From the NCBI GenBank assembly GCA_937934705.1, contig CALGYY010000098.1, forward strand, positions 1 through 64,000: a DNA stretch of 64,000 bases. Reading direction: 5' to 3'. The position numbers and the translations under genes were made by a program. Positions 54,361-62,591 of the stretch are shown piece by piece. Every line of letters begins with the position of its first letter. Within the stretch, counting starts at the first letter, position 1. The notes under the pieces were generated by a model that saw only the letters and a program-made list of their open reading frames with translations, had not been told where the DNA came from and did no database searches. The stretch is from an uncultured Bacteroidota bacterium (GTDB lineage: Bacteria; Bacteroidota; Bacteroidia; Bacteroidales; CAIWKO01).

Positions 54361-56331
54361 CTAAATTACATGTATCCCAATCCTCTTCAAATACTCAAAA
54401 GTAGCATCATAATACTCTGGCCTCCTTGTCAAATCTTCAGGGTTTCCTTCCGGAATAACGATAATCATACCTTGTCTTGCCCTGGTCAGTAATACCCGGT
54501 ATGCATTGATGAGATACTTGATCCTTTCAGCTTGTTTGATGTTGTTCCAATTAGTCCCCACGAAAGAATAAGGTCTCCATCCACTTTCTGAATATCGCAA
54601 ATCCCCATCCCAAATAAGACAGGTCCAATCGAGCTCCAGCCCCTGAATCTGAAATTCTGTAGCGACATCCTCCAGGAAGTAGGAAGACCGAATGTCTTCT
54701 TTGTCATTTAAGAACCAATGAACCGGATCTGTCGGTGTTTTGACATCAATGGCGAAAGGTTTAAGTCGGTAGGCCTGGGAAGAGACCACCATTCCATATC
54801 GTTCGCTTCCCCTTGCTTTCTGTCGAAGCCAATGCTTAGCTTTTGCTAGGTCCCTCGTTAAAACAATCGGATATCGCTCACGAATGCGAAACAAGGTTTC
54901 TCTCGCATTTTCTATGTCCATTTCCAAAAGATACTTAACGAAGAGGGATAAGTTTTCGGCTCTATATGAACGCATGGAAACAGATAAATGCAGATCCGAA
55001 TTTCGTTTTACAACAACCTTTTTTTCTAAGCGTCGGATGGTTTCTTCTGCTGCATATTCTTTATCAGAAAGATTAGGAGAAATACAAACCTCCCAGTTAT
55101 TAAAGGTGTTTTCAATTGCATTTAACCACTCTGATATTCCTGCTTCCCCGGTATTGATTTCCTGCCCGCCACCAACAAGGCAAATAATGACAGCCCAATC
55201 GGGATGTCTGTCAAGACAGGATATTAAAAATTCCGGTTCCGAATAATGAAAGTCTGGAATGTTCTTTTTGCGCTTCATAAAATTCACCGTTTGCTCTTTA
55301 TTCCATGCACGCTGAGCTTCATCAAATATGGCTACATGGTCATACGGCGCACTTTTGTCTCGCAGATACTCGTCCCTATAATGGTGAATGATTTGGATAA
55401 ATGCTTTGATACTTTGTTTGGCCTTTGATTTTGCAGATTTCTTGCCCAGCTCAATATCTCGTGCTACCTTATCTCGAGCCAAGGCTTCATGCAATACAGC
55501 TACCAGAGGCCCATTGCCGGATAAATAAACACTAGCATTTCCTTTTTCCTTATCCAGGTGAGACGTAGCAACTTTTAAGCCTACCAGCGTTTTTCCCGCA
55601 CCGGGTACACCAGTGATAAAACAAATGACTTTCTTTTGCTGTGATTTCGCATACTCGATAATATTCGAAATTGCTGAAGTTGTTGCGGTGAGATTCTCCG
55701 CATCATTTCGGGTTATTTCATCAACACTATGCGAATGATACAAGGATACTGCAGCCTCGATGATTGTGGGTGTCGGCATATACGAACCATTCACGTAGGC
55801 CGTTCCGTCCAGGCTTTCCTTATGAATAACTTCATTAAGAACCGTTGCAATAGCAGCACCTAATGTTTGTGCATTCACTAATATGGGACGCAGAAGGTTG
55901 TCGTTGTGCGAAGTAAATTCAATATCTGTTTTACAATAGCTTGCTTCAGTTGCCACTAAAATTGGGGCAAGCAGGGCGCGATGACTTGGTTTGTGGAAAT
56001 TTTTAAGATCTAGTGCATAATCCCAAACCTGATCAATGTTATAATTGAGATAATGATGCTCGCCGATTTTGAATTCAATAACAAAAACCACATTGTGAAT
56101 GATAACCAATGCGTCAACACGCTTACCCATACGTGGGATGGAGAATTCAAAGAAAATTTCTCCTTTGAATGGTAATAATGCCGCTTTCAGAATGGGTATT
56201 TGCTCTTCCCATGCCCATTTTTGAAGGGCGACCGTGTCATAATTATTTCCAAAGTCGATCGATCCCAGGATCTCATTTTTGCTTGAGACAAGAAAGTTTT
56301 CAATCGAGGCTTTGTAATAATAATTCAGCAT
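54361..56331 (-). CDS. PD-(D/E)XK nuclease fused to Schlafen-group-3-type (DUF2075) helicase, copy 1
   Basis: 656 residues. N-terminal nuclease-like domain with D73, E86 and K88 (RVDALVIIHNVVFVIEFKIG). SF1 helicase core: Walker A GVPGAGKT at 241-248, Walker B IFDEAQ at 335-340, and a late arginine-rich motif INAYRVLLTRARQG. This is the DUF2075 family, now linked to the Schlafen group 3 helicase fold; related proteins are common in defence islands. Last gene of a three-gene minus-strand operon with the HNH endonuclease and MazG-like gene; 14 bases separate it from the latter. A second copy is at 57856. Confidence 0.88.
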   Translation of the reverse strand: MLNYYYKASIENFLVSSKNEILGSIDFGNNYDTVALQKWAWEEQIPILKAALLPFKGEIFFEFSIPRMGKRVDALVIIHNVVFVIEFKIGEHHYLNYNIDQVWDYALDLKNFHKPSHRALLAPILVATEASYCKTDIEFTSHNDNLLRPILVNAQTLGAAIATVLNEVIHKESLDGTAYVNGSYMPTPTIIEAAVSLYHSHSVDEITRNDAENLTATTSAISNIIEYAKSQQKKVICFITGVPGAGKTLVGLKVATSHLDKEKGNASVYLSGNGPLVAVLHEALARDKVARDIELGKKSAKSKAKQSIKAFIQIIHHYRDEYLRDKSAPYDHVAIFDEAQRAWNKEQTVNFMKRKKNIPDFHYSEPEFLISCLDRHPDWAVIICLVGGGQEINTGEAGISEWLNAIENTFNNWEVCISPNLSDKEYAAEETIRRLEKKVVVKRNSDLHLSVSMRSYRAENLSLFVKYLLEMDIENARETLFRIRERYPIVLTRDLAKAKHWLRQKARGSERYGMVVSSQAYRLKPFAIDVKTPTDPVHWFLNDKEDIRSSYFLEDVATEFQIQGLELDWTCLIWDGDLRYSESGWRPYSFVGTNWNNIKQAERIKYLINAYRVLLTRARQGMIIVIPEGNPEDLTRRPEYYDATFEYLKRIGIHVI

Positions 56332-56345
56332 GAGATAGTCAAATA

Positions 56346-56678
56346 CTACTTTTCGTTGTATTTCTTATTGGAATTACGAAAGCCATCAATAGGATATTTC
56401 CTTTCATTCTCAGCCACCTTTTCTTTGAGTGCCTTTGCAAGATCAATATGATAGTTTTCTGCCAGTAGAATCAAGGAGTAGAATACATCACCCAGTTCAT
56501 TGGCAAGTTGCTTTTCATTTACTTGGGGATCCGTTTTCCAAAGAAATAATTCAAGAAGCTCGCCGGCTTCAACATTCAGACAAATAGCCAGGTCTTTCCC
56601 TGTGTGAAATTGCTTCCAGTTCCGGTCATCTCTGAATTTCAAGACAATTTTAGTCAAATCCTCTAGGCTGTTATCCAT
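56346..56678 (-). CDS. MazG-like nucleotide pyrophosphohydrolase, copy 1
   Basis: 110 residues from ATG 56678. All-alpha NTP pyrophosphohydrolase with the metal motif E37-x2-E40 (NVEAGELLELFLWK) and E61-x2-D64 (ELGDVFYSLIL). Enzymes of this fold hydrolyse (d)NTPs or related nucleotides to the monophosphate. The start overlaps the end of the HNH gene by 8 bases. Close paralogue of the gene at 59733, both beside a DUF2075 helicase, so the pairing is probably functional. Confidence 0.9.
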   Translation of the reverse strand: MDNSLEDLTKIVLKFRDDRNWKQFHTGKDLAICLNVEAGELLELFLWKTDPQVNEKQLANELGDVFYSLILLAENYHIDLAKALKEKVAENERKYPIDGFRNSNKKYNEK

Positions 56679-57618
56679 TATAGATGTTGTTATTGTGCCA
56701 TTCGATATATTGCTCATTTGGCCGGTCAATAAAACGATTTGGGAGAATTTGCAAGGGTTTTCCTTGAAACTGGTAATACTCACGACCGTTCTCAAATTCC
56801 TCCTTGATGCGAGGGCTGACTTCCACTCGCAGATCCTTTGTTAAAGTTATATACCCGGCATCGTAGAGCTTGTGCAAATCGGCCCGTAAAAGAATTCCAT
56901 TCGAAATGTGATTAGGGCCGGAATCGGCAAATGGCTTAATATGCGCTGCTTCCAGCACAGGCAACGTCTTTTCACCGGTCACAGAGCATTTGCGAAAATA
57001 CGCATCGGTCAACTGAACCCTGAATGCTCCTTGGCCCAGACGAACCTTGGTCAAGTACCTACGTGTGTATTCGGCTTCCGGTTCTTCAAGTATAAGCTGG
57101 CTTTTATTGTTTTCCGCCTGTTCAAAGAATCTATTCGCTTGTAAAACCATTTCAATTTTTGCCCAAAGCTTCCTGCCGGCTTCCGAGCTTTCATCGTAAG
57201 ATTTCCCCTGGACGATACTCCTGCTCCAGTCTTCAGGCACAGGGATCCATTCTTCGCGTTTGAAAAATATAGGCGCAGTAAGAATGACGCAGCCAATATT
57301 GGGATTGGCTGAAAACAAGTTGTCGCTTGATCGATATCCCACGATCTTCTTTTTGAAATGCGATAAAGAGGAGAGTCCGTTTCGCTCACCGAAAATATCC
57401 CAAGCCACATCCAACGGTAGAATCGAATGAGAAGAAAAGAACCCGATACCAGCGATTGCGTTAAAAGGGCTTTTAAGTTTGAAAAGAAAGGGTGCCCCCG
57501 GTTTAAGCACTTTAAAACTTGCATTTCCTCCCGGTTGCCAGAAATTGATGTCCTCATTATCTCTCTGAGAGAGGTAGTTGTACCAATCAATGTCCGTAAC
57601 TCCAAGGTAGAACCTCAT
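56671..57618 (-). CDS. HNH endonuclease with N-terminal recognition-like domain
   Basis: 315 residues. C-terminal HNH domain of the HNH_2 type at about 195-260: H226 (EAAHIKPF), N240 and H249 (ADLHKLYDAGY). The first 130 residues (FYLGVTDIDWYNYLS, FLFKLKSPFNAIAGIGFF) resemble the reader domains (PUA/EVE-like) that recognise modified bases in restriction enzymes; this is a fold impression, not proven. First gene of the operon with the MazG-like and helicase-nuclease genes. A -7 box is at 57635-57642. Confidence 0.85.
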   Translation of the reverse strand: MRFYLGVTDIDWYNYLSQRDNEDINFWQPGGNASFKVLKPGAPFLFKLKSPFNAIAGIGFFSSHSILPLDVAWDIFGERNGLSSLSHFKKKIVGYRSSDNLFSANPNIGCVILTAPIFFKREEWIPVPEDWSRSIVQGKSYDESSEAGRKLWAKIEMVLQANRFFEQAENNKSQLILEEPEAEYTRRYLTKVRLGQGAFRVQLTDAYFRKCSVTGEKTLPVLEAAHIKPFADSGPNHISNGILLRADLHKLYDAGYITLTKDLRVEVSPRIKEEFENGREYYQFQGKPLQILPNRFIDRPNEQYIEWHNNNIYNG

Positions 57619-57634
57619 GCTTTGCTTTAAAACT

Positions 57635-57642
57635 CAAAATTA
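57635..57642 (-). promoter_or_regulatory. -7 promoter box for the HNH/MazG/helicase operon
   Basis: Minus-strand TAATTTTG matches TAnnTTTG, 16 bases upstream of ATG 57618. No clear -33 element. Confidence 0.5.
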
Positions 57643-57855
57643 GGATATTTAAATGTAAAAAAATATGATTTTGATAAATCAATTTCTGCGGATTGGTCAT
57701 TAATGTCGATAAACGTGGTGATTAATGTGATATCTTGTCGTTCCGCGATACAAATTCTTTTTCGGCCAGCTTGGCGGAGATACGCGATTCCACGACACCA
57801 TCAATGGACTGGTTTTACTCGCTGAGTTGCTGTTTTGGATGCACAATAGAGAGAG

Positions 57856-59736
57856 TTATCTGTTTTTAGATTCACCTCCTTTTTGTATGGCGAGTTCTAA
57901 AAACTCCTTCAATTCTTTATCCGTGCACCACACATAACACCCCTTCAGCCCCCTTGTCATCAGCGTGCGGTAGGTGTTGCGGATGAGGGCGCTGATGATT
58001 CGTTTGGCATGGGCTTCGTCTGTTTTCAGCAGGGACTTGTATCCATTCAGGGATTTGTCCATTCGGGAGCGTTTTGAGGGATCCACCAGCACCTGACCGT
58101 TGCGGGCAACGAGATCAGGACCGATGATCACCCCGATATAATCTACCTCCAGTCCCTGGCAAGTGTGGATGCAGCCGATCTCGTTCACGGAATTCGGCAT
58201 CATGATCCACCTGGAACCATCGGAAGTAAGGTTCCATTTCATTGCAAATTGGTGTTCGTGAATGACAATGTCCATGGCCTTTGAGTCCCTCTTGCTTTTC
58301 CAGTCCCAGCAATAACCGGCCACCAGTCTCGCACTGTTTCGTTCGGCATTCTTTTCAAAGATCAGGTCGCGTAATGCGTTGGGAGAATCAAGCACGCGGA
58401 AGTCAAATGAATCACTGTCGAATTCGGTATTGGCGGTTTCCCGGATTTGCAGCACCTGATCGAGCCAGGCCAGATAGCCGTCGGAACCGTTGCAGCGGAA
58501 CTGTGAGGTAAGTTCGGTCTGGTAAATATCAGCCCCCTGCAGTTTTGCCCAGCGAATGATCTCTTCCTTAGTGCCGATATCCTTCAATGTAACCTTCTGA
58601 TCTTCGTCGATAAAGAAAACCGTGTTCCGGGCCGAATGGATCAACTCCTTGATCTGGTTCTCCCCCAGGTTCTGGTACATGCCCGATTTCGCATTCAGCC
58701 GGTGGGCTTCGTCAACAATGAGGGTGTCGAACTGGTCCTTTTTGGCATCGGTGAAGGCTCCTGAACCCTTGAACAGGTGCGCGAACTGGGTTTTAGAGAG
58801 TGTTCCGGTAAGTTTGTTCTGGTAAACTTCGCGGGGGGCAGCATTCTTGGTGACGTATTGTACAAGCATTCCTGCCCTGGTCATCTTCACCAGCAGGTTC
58901 ACAGCCACCACCGATTTCCCGGTACCAGGGCCACCTTCCACGATAAGTACCGATTTCCGGGGACCGGCATATTTCTTACTCAGTGCCATGGCAGTTTCAA
59001 ACACGATCTTCTGGTCGTCAATCATGACGAATTCTTCCTTGCCCTTCAGCAAGGCCGCCAGACTATCGGCCAGGATCTTCGACGGACGGATCTTTCCCTT
59101 GTCAATGCGGTACATCAACTGGCGGGTGTCACCGTACTTCACATATTTGCGGATGAACTCACGCAGCATACGGATATCGGTCTTCAGGAAGAGCGGGGCT
59201 TTGTTGATGTGTTCCTGATAAAAGGGGTGATCGATGATACCATCACTTGCATAATTATGCAGGTAGGCGCAGGGTCGTAATTTGATATTCTCCTCGTAAA
59301 TGGTTTGATTGAACCCCTCCAACAGGGCGGCATACGACCAGGCCTGGTAGGAGGGATGACTGGTCTCTACCATGCCTTTTTCGAAGCAGGTTCTGACCAC
59401 GGCATCCTTGTCAGTAAGCTCTACCTTCGACCATTGCTTGAGTTCGATGATGATGACCTGTTCTGCCTGCTCTGCATTCATGCCGGTGATTACAAAGTCC
59501 ATGCGCTTGGAGGTCTGCGGGATCTGGACCTCAATGCTGACACCGGCATCGCCCGGTATCCCGGGGTCGCCCATGACGGTGTTCATAAAAACCATGGAAC
59601 TTTGCCAGGAGCGTACTTCGTTTTTTGCAACGTTCCGATTTAGTTTTTTACGGAATTCTTTCAGGATGATGTTTTCGATGTCTCCGGTAAGGACATCTTC
59701 GCAGAACTGATCCCGGGTCTTTTGGTAAACGATCAT
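57856..59736 (-). CDS. PD-(D/E)XK nuclease fused to Schlafen-group-3-type (DUF2075) helicase, copy 2
   Basis: 626 residues. Nuclease-like N-terminus with D80, E98 and K100 (RMDFVITG, VIIIELKQW). Helicase core: Walker A GGPGTGKS at 268-275, Walker B LIVDEAHR at 339-346, and YIGVIIGPDLV and RNTYRTLMTRGLKG toward the end. Same plan as the protein at 54361 but clearly diverged, so an old duplication or separate acquisition. Its first 4 bases overlap the stop of the MazG-like gene upstream (ATGA-type coupling). Confidence 0.9.
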   Translation of the reverse strand: MIVYQKTRDQFCEDVLTGDIENIILKEFRKKLNRNVAKNEVRSWQSSMVFMNTVMGDPGIPGDAGVSIEVQIPQTSKRMDFVITGMNAEQAEQVIIIELKQWSKVELTDKDAVVRTCFEKGMVETSHPSYQAWSYAALLEGFNQTIYEENIKLRPCAYLHNYASDGIIDHPFYQEHINKAPLFLKTDIRMLREFIRKYVKYGDTRQLMYRIDKGKIRPSKILADSLAALLKGKEEFVMIDDQKIVFETAMALSKKYAGPRKSVLIVEGGPGTGKSVVAVNLLVKMTRAGMLVQYVTKNAAPREVYQNKLTGTLSKTQFAHLFKGSGAFTDAKKDQFDTLIVDEAHRLNAKSGMYQNLGENQIKELIHSARNTVFFIDEDQKVTLKDIGTKEEIIRWAKLQGADIYQTELTSQFRCNGSDGYLAWLDQVLQIRETANTEFDSDSFDFRVLDSPNALRDLIFEKNAERNSARLVAGYCWDWKSKRDSKAMDIVIHEHQFAMKWNLTSDGSRWIMMPNSVNEIGCIHTCQGLEVDYIGVIIGPDLVARNGQVLVDPSKRSRMDKSLNGYKSLLKTDEAHAKRIISALIRNTYRTLMTRGLKGCYVWCTDKELKEFLELAIQKGGESKNR

Positions 59737-60062
59737 AACTCGTTATACTTTTTTGCTGTACCCTTTGATTTATCCACTGGATACTTTTCTCCGTTTCTGC
59801 GGATCTTATCCAGCACAATGCTTTTCACATCGAGCTGATATTTGTCGGCCAGCAGGAGGGCGAAGGCAAGAACATCGGCCAGTTCTTCTTTGATCTTCTC
59901 CGCGTCAGCTTCTTCGGCCTTTTTCCACAGGAAAAGCTCAAGAAGTTCTCCGGCTTCAACATTGATGGCCAGCGCGAGGTCTTTGGGATTATGAAACTGC
60001 TCCCAGTCGCGTTCATTGCGGAATTTCAGCAGAGCATCGGTAAGTTCTTTGAATTCGTTCAT
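59733..60062 (-). CDS. MazG-like nucleotide pyrophosphohydrolase, copy 2
   Basis: 109 residues with E36-x2-E39 (NVEAGELLELFLWK) and E60-x2-D63 (ELADVLAFALL). Shares the 14-residue block NVEAGELLELFLWK and the ends KYP and KKYNE with the copy at 56346. Directly coupled to the helicase-nuclease gene. Driven by a strong-looking promoter at 60136-60166. Confidence 0.9.
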   Translation of the reverse strand: MNEFKELTDALLKFRNERDWEQFHNPKDLALAINVEAGELLELFLWKKAEEADAEKIKEELADVLAFALLLADKYQLDVKSIVLDKIRRNGEKYPVDKSKGTAKKYNEL

Positions 60063-60135
60063 GGCAAGTCATTAACAATTATTTGATATCCATCCTTTTA
60101 TTCAGCACATGGTACAGCAGGCAGAAAAGAGATAG

Positions 60136-60166
60136 CAAATGTATGCTTCACCTTCGAGGAATCAAA
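60136..60166 (-). promoter_or_regulatory. Promoter for the MazG-like/helicase cassette 2
   Basis: Minus strand: TTTG (60166-60163), 19 bases, TACATTTG (60143-60136); both elements match the Bacteroidota consensus exactly. Leader of about 70 bases to ATG 60062. Confidence 0.6.
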
Positions 60167-60266
60167 GACAAAGTGTGTTAAAGTGTCGACCAAAATCAGT
60201 TTTTAATAAACCAGTTGAATGCTTAACTTTATTAGCAATCCATTTTTCCCATCCTTAGTATCCTTT

Positions 60267-60531
60267 TTAGGCTATGTCAGTATTTGTAACCCTCCCCACC
60301 GCCTCCATCACCGCCTTCGTCATCTCCTCCCGGCTCTTCGGATCCAGCGTTTTGAACACCTTGTTGATCTCCTTCTGAATAGGATCCTGCTTGTTCCCCG
60401 GGTCGAATTTGCGGTACATCAGGAACATCCCAACAATGGTGATGATGCTGGGCAGAAAGGGGGTGAGTTTTTGACGCAACAAACTTGACAAAACTGGCCT
60501 TAAACATCTTAATAACAGCATCCCGATACAC
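60267..60531 (-). pseudogene. Small membrane protein gene with one-base frameshift
   Basis: One frame gives MYRDAVIKMFKASFVKFVAS, another continues as LTPFLPSIITIVGMFLMYRK and KEINKVFKTLDPKSREEM to the stop at 60267. Removing one A from the A5 run (60468-60472, T on the plus strand) joins them as ...VASKLTPFLPS..., a protein of about 80 residues with one membrane span. Either a real break or an assembly error in the run. Function unknown. Confidence 0.45.
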
Positions 60532-60702
60532 TGTGCCATCGGGACTCGTTCGAGCAGTAAATTTAGTTCACCTCGCTCTTGAAATTTGAGTTTCACGAAT
60601 AAACAAAGGCCATGATCGGAATCATTGGCTCATATGAACCTTGAGGTCTGGCTGGCACACATGAAATTGACGGGTAATACATCAAATTCAAAAGATATTT
60701 GC

Positions 60703-60726
60703 CAGGTAACTACCGGTAGTTACCTG
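60703..60726. repeat. Perfect 24-base palindrome
   Basis: CAGGTAACTACC followed directly by its exact reverse complement. No spacer. Lies 34 bases ahead of a possible small reading frame at 60761. It looks like a dimeric-repressor site or a cruciform/hairpin element; the T5 run 5 bases after it (60731-60735 region) makes a weak terminator a further option. Confidence 0.7.
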
Positions 60727-60760
60727 ACGTTTTTAGTCTCTATATTAACCCAAGATAGTG

Positions 60761-60913
60761 ATGAAAGTGCTTGATATTGTTGAATATAGGAGCAGGCGAT
60801 TGTTGGCAGACTTCGCCTTCACCTGTAATGAAATTAACCCCCCGGAGGAAAAGACAATTACGCTTACAATCACTTATCTGAATGGGGATGAAAATGTCCA
60901 GTTTTTATGTTAA
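60761..60913 (+). CDS. Possible 50-residue protein
   Basis: ATG-to-TAA frame encoding MKVLDIVEYRSRRLLADFAF and ending GDENVQFLC. Composition is protein-like, with two cysteines, but there is no homologue I recognise and no clear promoter. Mentioned because it follows the 24-base palindrome. Could be chance. Confidence 0.25.
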   Translation: MKVLDIVEYRSRRLLADFAFTCNEINPPEEKTITLTITYLNGDENVQFLC

Positions 60914-61099
60914 AAAACCGGACAAATAATGCTCTAAAAAGCAGATCCAGAGCGACCATGATCCCGCTCCATCGCTCTGTCTTTGCATCAGGGTGAGGAA
61001 AGTCATCGGGTTTGTGAAAATAGGGGCGGGGAACATGCCCTCAATCTGGTTGCAATCAACTCTTTTTCTTACGAAATGGAATATTTAATTATATTTTAA

Positions 61100-61107
61100 T
61101 AACTTTG
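61100..61107 (+). promoter_or_regulatory. -7 promoter box before the FISUMP gene
   Basis: TAACTTTG matches TAnnTTTG, about 97 bases upstream of ATG 61205. No -33 element seen. Confidence 0.35.
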
Positions 61108-61204
61108 TAATTAAGATACATGTTTTTAATGAAACCGCCGGCGGCACTGGTGCTTGCCTGTTGTCGACGAATGTGCGCATTTATTGACCCTAAATTCACT
61201 TCTC

Positions 61205-62179
61205 ATGAAAAGGAAAATGATGATCATGATGGCGTCTGTAATCGCTGTCGGGATAAGCTTAACACTGACCCAGAGTTGCAAGAAAGACAAGGTGCCTGTG
61301 CTGACTACTGTCGCAGTGACCGGCATTACCGCCACATCCGCCATCAGCGGAGGTACGATCACTGACGACAGAGGAGCTGAGGTTATTGCGTCTGGTGTAT
61401 GCTGGAGTACTTCTGCCGATCCGACGGTGGACAATTCAAAGACCCAGGACGGACCCGCTGTTTCCGGCTTTGTCAGTACCCTGGAAGGCCTTTCATCCAA
61501 CACAACCTATTATATAAGGGCATATGCCACCAACAAAGAAGGCACAGGGTATGGTAATCAGTTGAGCTTTACAACCTCGGGCGGGGCCACGGTGACTGAC
61601 TATGATGGAAATATTTACCATACAGTTACCATAGGCACACAAACCTGGCTGGTCGAGAATCTCCTGGTGATTCATTACCGCAACGGAGATCCTATTCCCG
61701 GGGTGACAAACGCCTCTTCCTGGGAAGACTTAAGTACCGGAGCTTATTGTGATTATGATAATACATCGGGTAATCGTGAACATTACGGTGTATATTATAA
61801 CTGGCACGCGGTGAACGATAGTCGCAACATTGCACCTGTTGGCTGGCACGTGCCGACCCTGACTGAAATGAACACCCTGGTCACCTATCTGGGCGGAACT
61901 TCAGTAGCCGGTGGGAAACTGAAAGAGATAGGATTGTCACACTGGAATTCACCCAATACCGGAGCCACGAATGAAACCGGTTTCACTGCTGTTGGCGGGG
62001 GATATCGGGATTATAACGGAACATTCAGCAGCATAAAAACATACGGAGAATTGTGGACATCAACATCTATGGATGCAGGCAATGCATACGGCATGGTCTT
62101 ATATTATAATACGGCCTCCTTTTCTGTCGGACAACAAAACAAGAAAGACGGATTCAATGTGAGGTGCATCAGGGATTAG
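61205..62179 (+). CDS. FISUMP-domain lipoprotein
   Basis: 324 residues from ATG 61205 with lipoprotein signal ending ISLTLTQSCKK (the frame opens at 61154, without signal features). Residues about 30-120 form an Ig-like/fibronectin-like domain (SGVCWSTSADPTV, NTTYYIRAYATNKEG). From about 130 it is a FISUMP (Fibrobacter succinogenes major paralogous) domain: TIGTQTWLVENLLV, YYNWHAVND, PVGWHVPTLTEMNTLV, GFNVRCIRD. Such proteins sit at the cell surface; role not known. Confidence 0.88.
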   Translation: MKRKMMIMMASVIAVGISLTLTQSCKKDKVPVLTTVAVTGITATSAISGGTITDDRGAEVIASGVCWSTSADPTVDNSKTQDGPAVSGFVSTLEGLSSNTTYYIRAYATNKEGTGYGNQLSFTTSGGATVTDYDGNIYHTVTIGTQTWLVENLLVIHYRNGDPIPGVTNASSWEDLSTGAYCDYDNTSGNREHYGVYYNWHAVNDSRNIAPVGWHVPTLTEMNTLVTYLGGTSVAGGKLKEIGLSHWNSPNTGATNETGFTAVGGGYRDYNGTFSSIKTYGELWTSTSMDAGNAYGMVLYYNTASFSVGQQNKKDGFNVRCIRD

Positions 62180-62439
62180 CTTACCGGTGTTTACTGAGCA
62201 ATTGATAACAATGGTTTCCGGTTGATGACAGTGCATACATGCATTATATCTTGGCTTGCTAAAGCTCACTATCACTTCAAGAACCGATCACAACGGCCAC
62301 TTTCTTTCTCTTCTGCCTGAACAGCTCTGTTCTCCGTTTTTATGTGATTTCTTTCAGGTGAAAATCAGGACTGACCTAAATGGGCTTACCGTTTATAGAT
62401 TAACCGCAAATATGTCAAAATGCTTCTGCAATACCGTAT

Positions 62440-62511
62440 TTAATACAATCCTGTTTCGATGGCGAAGCGCACCAGGTCTGCTGTGTTGTTCAGATGCAGT
62501 TTTTCCGGAAT
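62440..62511 (-). pseudogene. Relic of a NarL/LuxR-type regulator (C-terminal end)
   Basis: The minus strand encodes LHLNNTADLVRFAIETGLY and then a stop, the characteristic last helix of LuxR-type response regulators. No helix-turn-helix or receiver precedes it in any frame. The rest of the 412-base gap between the FISUMP gene and the C10 protease (62180-62591) shows nothing recognisable. Confidence 0.55.
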
Positions 62512-62591
62512 AGCACCGCCGTCTTGTGCAGGATCAAAAAAAAATCGCATATTTGTAAGTCTTTGTTACTGTCTAACCAAAACTTTTTACA

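Larger units (their letters stand above)
60597..61204. other. Largely empty 608-base region
   Basis: Between the frameshifted small gene and the FISUMP lipoprotein. It holds a perfect 24-base palindrome (60703-60726), a possible 50-residue reading frame (60761-60913) and a promoter box (61100-61107). Nothing else recognisable. Confidence 0.6.

Noticed and set aside
57619..57855. Possible gene remnant before the second helicase-nuclease
   Set aside because: A short minus-strand stretch reads as protein (SIDGVVESRISAKLAEKEF) but is bounded by stops, has no start and cannot be assigned to a family.
59733..60062. Toxin-antitoxin reading of the MazG-like/helicase pair
   Set aside because: MazG-like pyrophosphohydrolase is unrelated to the MazE/MazF toxin system; the motifs are ExxE/ExxD of nucleotide pyrophosphohydrolases.
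54125..60062. Integrative element inserted at tRNA-Gln
   Set aside because: A tRNA beside an accessory cluster is suggestive, but there is no integrase and no repeat of the tRNA 3' end was found within the window.
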